Source of the DNA: Pantoea allii | GTDB taxonomy: Bacteria > Pseudomonadota > Gammaproteobacteria > Enterobacterales > Enterobacteriaceae | Direction of reading: 5' to 3' | DNA: 64,000 nucleotides | Assembly: GCF_002307475.1 (NCBI RefSeq) | Contig: NZ_NTMH01000041.1 | Coordinates: 45,306-109,305, forward strand | Part shown: one piece after another, positions 59,684-64,000 of the stretch | How positions within the stretch are numbered: position 1 is the stretch's first letter | Layout of the letters: every line of letters starts with the position of its first letter | The notes under the pieces: generated by a model | Told to the model about the DNA's origin: nothing | What the model saw: the letters and a program-made list of their open reading frames with translations, nothing else | The model's database searches: none | Position numbers and translations under genes: made by a program

Positions 59684-60595
59684 ATGCAAAAGTTTGATAC
59701 CAAGACCTTTCAGGGCCTGATCCTGACATTGCAAGATTACTGGGCGCGCCAGGGCTGCACCATTGTTCAGCCACTGGACATGGAAGTGGGCGCTGGTACT
59801 TCACACCCAATGACCTGCCTGCGTGCACTTGGCCCGGAGCCGATTGCCGCTGCCTATGTGCAGCCGTCCCGCCGTCCTACCGACGGTCGCTACGGCGAAA
59901 ACCCGAATCGCTTACAGCACTATTACCAGTTTCAGGTGATCATCAAGCCCTCACCAGACAACATTCAGGAGCTGTACCTTGGGTCGCTGAAAGAGTTGGG
60001 TATGGATCCGACTGTGCACGATATTCGCTTTGTCGAAGACAACTGGGAAAATCCGACGCTGGGCGCCTGGGGACTCGGCTGGGAAGTGTGGCTGAACGGC
60101 ATGGAAGTGACGCAGTTTACCTATTTCCAGCAGGTCGGCGGCCTGGAGTGCAAACCGGTGACCGGCGAGATCACCTATGGTCTCGAGCGTCTTGCCATGT
60201 ACATTCAAGGCGTTGACAGCGTTTACGATCTGGTCTGGAGCGACGGTCCGCTAGGCAAAACGACCTACGGCGACGTGTTCCACCAGAACGAAGTCGAGCA
60301 GTCTACTTACAACTTCGAATACGCCGATGTGGATTTTCTCTTCACCTGTTTTGAACAGTATGAGAAAGAAGCGCAGCATTTGCTGGCGCTGGAAAAACCG
60401 CTGCCACTGCCTGCTTACGAGCGCATCCTGAAAGCCGCGCACAGCTTTAACCTGCTGGACGCGCGTAAAGCGATCTCGGTGACTGAACGTCAGCGCTACA
60501 TTCTGCGTATCCGCACCCTGACCAAAGCCGTGGCTGAAGCCTATTACGCTTCTCGTGAAGCGCTGGGCTTCCCGATGTGCAATAACAAAAAGTAA
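59684..60595 (+). CDS. glyQ: Glycyl-tRNA synthetase alpha subunit
   Basis: 303 residues, the catalytic subunit of the bacterial alpha2beta2 glycyl-tRNA synthetase. FQGLILTLQDYWARQGCTIV, AYVQPSRRPTDGRYGENPNR and GLERLAMYIQGV are class II synthetase signatures. It is followed 9 bases later by glyS in the usual operon. Confidence 0.98.
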   Translation: MQKFDTKTFQGLILTLQDYWARQGCTIVQPLDMEVGAGTSHPMTCLRALGPEPIAAAYVQPSRRPTDGRYGENPNRLQHYYQFQVIIKPSPDNIQELYLGSLKELGMDPTVHDIRFVEDNWENPTLGAWGLGWEVWLNGMEVTQFTYFQQVGGLECKPVTGEITYGLERLAMYIQGVDSVYDLVWSDGPLGKTTYGDVFHQNEVEQSTYNFEYADVDFLFTCFEQYEKEAQHLLALEKPLPLPAYERILKAAHSFNLLDARKAISVTERQRYILRIRTLTKAVAEAYYASREALGFPMCNNKK

Positions 60596-60604
60596 GAGGC
60601 AGCC

Positions 60605-62674
60605 ATGACTGAGAAAACGTTCCTGGTGGAAATCGGCACCGAAGAGCTGCCACCGAAAGCATTACGTAGCCTGGCGGAAGCCTTCGCGGCGCAGGTTACG
60701 GCCGAGCTGGATGCGGCCAATCTGAACCATGGCGAGGTGCTCTGGTTCGCCGCGCCGCGTCGCCTGGCGCTGAAAATCGCGAATCTGAGTGCCGCCCAAC
60801 CTGACCGTGAAGTTGAAAAGCGCGGGCCTGCAGTAGCCGCAGCGTTTGATGCAGACGGCAACGCGACGAAAGCCGCAGAAGGCTGGGCGCGCGGTAATGG
60901 CATTACGGTTGATCAGGCTGAACGCCTGAGCACCGATAAAGGCGAATGGCTGGTTTATCGTGCCCAGGTTAAAGGTGAGGCCGCTCAGGTATTACTGCCG
61001 GGAATGATTGCCACGGCCCTGAGCAAACTGCCTGTGCCTAAACTTATGCGCTGGGGTAACAGCGACGTGCAGTTTGTGCGTCCGGTGCACACCGTTACCA
61101 TGCTGCTCGGTGATGAACTGATCCCCGGTACGATTCTGGGCATTCAGTCAGACCGCGTTATTCGTGGTCATCGCTTTATGGGCGAAAGTGAAATCACGCT
61201 CGAGAACGCCGATCAGTATCCGGATGTGCTTGAAAAGCGCGGCCAGGTGATTGCCGACTATCAGGTCCGCAAAGCCATGATCAAAGCCGATGCGGAAGCC
61301 GCGGCACGTCGTTTAGGCGGCGTAGCCGACCTGAGTGACAGCCTGCTGGAAGAGGTAACGTCGCTGGTGGAATGGCCGGTTGTATTAACTGCCACCTTTG
61401 AGGAAAAATTCCTCAAAGTGCCTTCTGAAGCGCTGGTTTACACCATGAAGGGCGATCAGAAATACTTCCCGGTTTATGACGCCGCTGGCAACCTGCTGCC
61501 GAACTTCATTTTTGTGACCAACATTGAGTCCAGCGATCCGCAGCAGATCATTTCAGGTAATGAAAAGGTCGTTCGCCCGCGTCTGGCGGATGCCGAATTT
61601 TTCTTTAATACCGACCGCAAAAAACGCCTTGAAGATCATCTGCCACGCCTCGACACCGTGCTGTTCCAGAAAGAGCTGGGTTCGCTGCGTGACAAAACTG
61701 ACCGCATTCAGGCTCTGGCAGGCTGGGTTGCGGCGCAGATGGGGGCGGATGTGAACCACGCGACGCGCGCAGGCTTGCTGTCGAAGTGTGACCTGATGAC
61801 CAACATGGTGTTTGAGTTTACCGACACGCAAGGCGTGATGGGCATGCACTATGCGCGTCATGACGGCGAAGCCGAAGATGTTGCCGTGGCGCTGAACGAG
61901 CAGTATCAGCCGCGATTTGCGGGGGATGATTTGCCCTCCAGCCCGGTAGCCTGCGCACTGGCGATCGCTGATAAGATGGACACCCTGGCCGGTATTTTCG
62001 GCATTGGTCAACATCCTAAAGGCGATAAAGATCCCTTTGCACTGCGTCGTGCCGCCCTTGGCGTACTGCGCATTATCGTAGAGAAAAATCTGCCGCTCGA
62101 TCTGCAAACGCTGACGGAAGAAGCCGTACGCCTGTATGGCAGCAAGCTGAGCAATGCCAATGCGGTTAATGACGTCATCGACTTCATGCTGGGGCGCTTC
62201 CGCACCTGGTATCAGGAAGAAGGTCACAGCATTGATACATTGCAGGCGGTACTGGCACGTCGTCCGACCCGTCCGGCAGACTTTGATGCACGCATGAAGG
62301 CGGTATCACACTTCCGTACGCTGGATGAGGCTGCCGCACTGGCCGCTGCCAACAAGCGCGTCTCTAACATTCTGGCGAAATCGACCGAACCGCTGAATGA
62401 CAGCGTGCAGGCGTCATTGTTGAAAGAGAACGAAGAAATCCAGCTGGCCACCTTTGTTACCGCCCTGAGCAGCAAACTGCAGCCTTACTTTGCAGAAGGT
62501 CGCTATCAGGATGCGTTAATTGAGCTGGCCCAACTGCGTGAAGCGGTAGATAACTTCTTTGACAAAGTCATGGTGAATGCAGAAGACCAGGCGGTGCGGA
62601 TTAATCGTCTGACGCTGCTGTCGAAACTGCGCGAACTGTTCCTGCAGGTCGCTGATATTTCACTGCTGCAGTAA
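60605..62674 (+). CDS. glyS: Glycyl-tRNA synthetase beta subunit
   Basis: 689 residues, same length as E. coli GlyS. The start TFLVEIGTEELPPKALRSLA, the HD-domain-like GVMGMHYARHDGE region and the C-terminal anticodon-binding part ending in FLQVADISLLQ are conserved. It binds tRNA-Gly for the alpha subunit. AGAGGCAGCC precedes the ATG. An IS3-family element ends about 18 bases after its stop. Confidence 0.98.
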   Translation: MTEKTFLVEIGTEELPPKALRSLAEAFAAQVTAELDAANLNHGEVLWFAAPRRLALKIANLSAAQPDREVEKRGPAVAAAFDADGNATKAAEGWARGNGITVDQAERLSTDKGEWLVYRAQVKGEAAQVLLPGMIATALSKLPVPKLMRWGNSDVQFVRPVHTVTMLLGDELIPGTILGIQSDRVIRGHRFMGESEITLENADQYPDVLEKRGQVIADYQVRKAMIKADAEAAARRLGGVADLSDSLLEEVTSLVEWPVVLTATFEEKFLKVPSEALVYTMKGDQKYFPVYDAAGNLLPNFIFVTNIESSDPQQIISGNEKVVRPRLADAEFFFNTDRKKRLEDHLPRLDTVLFQKELGSLRDKTDRIQALAGWVAAQMGADVNHATRAGLLSKCDLMTNMVFEFTDTQGVMGMHYARHDGEAEDVAVALNEQYQPRFAGDDLPSSPVACALAIADKMDTLAGIFGIGQHPKGDKDPFALRRAALGVLRIIVEKNLPLDLQTLTEEAVRLYGSKLSNANAVNDVIDFMLGRFRTWYQEEGHSIDTLQAVLARRPTRPADFDARMKAVSHFRTLDEAAALAAANKRVSNILAKSTEPLNDSVQASLLKENEEIQLATFVTALSSKLQPYFAEGRYQDALIELAQLREAVDNFFDKVMVNAEDQAVRINRLTLLSKLRELFLQVADISLLQ

Positions 62675-62723
62675 CCCATGCAGAATGACTAGTCCTGGCA
62701 TAGGTTGACACTTTTTTTATCTT

Positions 62724-63563
62724 TTAAAACGCCTGATGTACCTCATCAGGCGTTTTGTATTTTAATGACAGATGAGGACGCTGGCTGTTATAGATCCTGA
62801 CTGACTCACTGACCATCCTGCCTGCCTGCACCACGTCTGCCGGACGCGTAATCAGTAATTCATTTTTCAGTATGCCGTTAACCCTTTCTGCCAGCGCATT
62901 CTGATAGCAGTCGTAGCCGTCCGTCATTGAACAGACAAGACCGTGTTTTTTATGCACTGACTGATACATTGCCGAACAGTACTGAAGTCCGCGATCTGAG
63001 TGGTGGATCAGGCGGCCCTTTCCCTGCCGCTCCCTCAGTGCCATTTGCAGCGCCTTAATAACGTGTTCCGTATGCAGACTTTCATGAACATGATACCCCA
63101 CGATTTTTCGTGAGAAAGCGTCCGTTACCAGACTGATGTAGGCCATACCTGTTCTTACCGGAAGCCAGGTGATGTCGGCAACCCATACCTGCTCCGGACC
63201 GGAGATTACCGTCTGCTCCGGCCCCGCTTTCAGCAGATTCGGATGTCTGTAAAAATGATGACGGCTGTTCGTTGTTTTATGATAAGCCCTTGCCGGATGA
63301 ACCAGTAACCGGGCTTCCCGCAGCACAGCGAACAGACTGTCCCGCCCGATATGCAATGCGGCATCTTCCCGCTCGTTAAGAATATGCTGCAGTTTCCGGG
63401 TACCCAGGCGGGGCTGCTGTAACCTGATAAGTCTGACTTCTTCAGTAATGCGGTGTGCCTTTTCAGCCCTGCGCATTTCACGCCGGCATCCCTGATACCA
63501 GGCCTGACGGCTTATCTTTAAATACCGGCAGACCCTGACGACAGTCAGTTTCAGGGATTGTGT
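62724..63563 (-). CDS. IS3-family transposase OrfB (DDE integrase)
   Basis: The DDE domain is intact: first Asp in VWVADITWLP, second in LIHHSDRGLQY, Glu in NALAERVNGILKNE. An ATG starts at 63476, but the frame extends upstream through QTQSLKLTVVRVCRYLKISR to the orfA overlap; in IS3 elements OrfB is normally made as an OrfAB fusion after a -1 frameshift, so I extend it to the overlap. The slip probably occurs around ACAAAGAAG within orfA. It ends in KYKTPDEVHQAF, the usual IS3 C-terminus. Confidence 0.88.
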   Translation of the reverse strand, partial: TQSLKLTVVRVCRYLKISRQAWYQGCRREMRRAEKAHRITEEVRLIRLQQPRLGTRKLQHILNEREDAALHIGRDSLFAVLREARLLVHPARAYHKTTNSRHHFYRHPNLLKAGPEQTVISGPEQVWVADITWLPVRTGMAYISLVTDAFSRKIVGYHVHESLHTEHVIKALQMALRERQGKGRLIHHSDRGLQYCSAMYQSVHKKHGLVCSMTDGYDCYQNALAERVNGILKNELLITRPADVVQAGRMVSESVRIYNSQRPHLSLKYKTPDEVHQAF

Positions 63564-63946
63564 CTGTGCTTTCGCGATAAGGACGCTAACTGCTTCTTTG
63601 TGAGTGTGGCACCGAATTCGGTGTTCATCACCTTCACGACAGCTTCAAAAAACTGCGCTTTAACTTCGGATTCAGCCAGTTGCTGCTCAAGCTCTTTGAT
63701 TCGCTGTTCAGGTGTGAGGGGGAGAGATTTTGTCATGTTTCCTCCACGGGTGGTGCGCTGCCGGGATGACTGCCAGTCCAGATGACCGTATTTACGTAAC
63801 CACATGAGCACGGTGGAACATCCCTGGATGCCGTAGCGTTCCTGAGCCTGGCGGTAAGTCATCTCGCCTTTTTCAACCTGCTCCACGACTGCCAGCTTAA
63901 AAGACAGAGAGTAATCCCGCTGAGTGCGTTTAACATACTGTTTCAT
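63551..63946 (-). CDS. IS3-family OrfA (helix-turn-helix protein)
   Basis: 131 residues from the ATG at 63946, with GAGGAG upstream. A helix-turn-helix (about 14-55, FKLAVVEQVEKGEMTYRQAQERYG and STVLMWLRKYG) binds the terminal repeats, followed by a leucine zipper (RIKELEQQLAESEVKAQFFE). It is the first part of the OrfAB transposase. Confidence 0.9.
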   Translation of the reverse strand: MKQYVKRTQRDYSLSFKLAVVEQVEKGEMTYRQAQERYGIQGCSTVLMWLRKYGHLDWQSSRQRTTRGGNMTKSLPLTPEQRIKELEQQLAESEVKAQFFEAVVKVMNTEFGATLTKKQLASLSRKHRHNP

Positions 63947-64000
63947 CACATTCTCCTCAAAACCAGTGGAAAATGTGTCAACGCTATTCAGGACGGGACA

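Larger units (their letters stand above)
62692..63993 (-). mobile_element. IS3-family insertion sequence
   Basis: A complete-looking element with imperfect terminal repeats: TCCTGGCATAGGTTGACAC near 62694-62712 and, at the right end read on the other strand, TCCTGAATAGCGTTGACAC near 63972-63993, sharing TCCTG and TTGACAC. It carries overlapping orfA and orfB on the minus strand, the IS3 pattern in which a -1 frameshift makes the OrfAB transposase. The exact outer ends are uncertain, and the window stops about here. Confidence 0.85.

Noticed and set aside
1..64000. CRISPR arrays, tRNA or rRNA genes
   Set aside because: No regularly spaced repeats and no tRNA- or rRNA-like sequence was noticed on reading; a dedicated scan was not possible here.

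Overview
This window is chromosomal DNA of a gammaproteobacterium of the order Enterobacterales, most likely family Erwiniaceae (Pantoea/Erwinia-like). The evidence is near-E. coli sequence for gyrB, recF, dnaN, dnaA, rpmH, rnpA, yidC, mnmE and glyQS, a kgu-type 2-ketogluconate cluster, and a lone ibpA with no ibpB, the arrangement known for Erwiniaceae. The species cannot be fixed from sequence alone.

Layout. 1-4176: D-xylose ABC transporter (end of xylF, xylG, xylH) and its activator xylR. 4177-10622: an AT-rich accessory stretch with a secreted trypsin-like protease, a LysR-type regulator, a 970-base AT-rich gap, an AA10 lytic polysaccharide monooxygenase (LPMO) with two FnIII domains and a chitin-binding domain, a holin-like membrane protein, and gene remnants. 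10623-16957: small genes (OsmC-like, a YjfB-like protein behind a sigma-28 promoter, a LysE exporter with an AraC regulator, a YdgH/BhsA-like stress protein, a BdlA-like soluble chemoreceptor with a possible sigma-28 promoter). 16058-19055: LysR regulator, ModA-like binding protein and citrate-type MFS transporter. 19781-27106: beta-glucoside/cellobiose PTS locus (porin, IIA, GH1 enzyme, IIC, IIB) with LacI-type operators, a LacI regulator and a ROK regulator. 27319-30924: dnaC, dnaT, a membrane protein, tag and yiaD. 31085-37373: two LacI regulators and the 2-ketogluconate operon (kguE, kguK, kguT, ghrB/kguD-like). 37455-43658: avtA, eamA, an Rpn remnant, ibpA, yidQ, yidR and yidA. 43848-54473: the replication/translation core gyrB-recF-dnaN-dnaA divergent from rpmH-rnpA-yidD-yidC-mnmE. 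54715-62674: nitroreductase, a divergent phosphopantetheinyl transferase-like gene, adeP, yieH, wecH and glyQS. 62692-64000: an IS3-family element.

Most interesting biology. The LPMO has neither a signal peptide nor any cysteine in its catalytic domain, although its active-site histidines are kept, and its nearest downstream gene encodes a holin-like protein. This fits non-Sec release of a cytoplasm-folded chitin-active enzyme, possibly through holin-dependent (type 10-like) secretion, but no endolysin or spanin gene is visible here. Other points are a textbook sigma-32 promoter plus ROSE-type RNA thermometer on ibpA, a hairpin-containing gap between dnaN and recF, a phosphopantetheinyl transferase homologue that seems to have lost catalytic residues, and clear palindromic operators at the sugar-acid and beta-glucoside loci.
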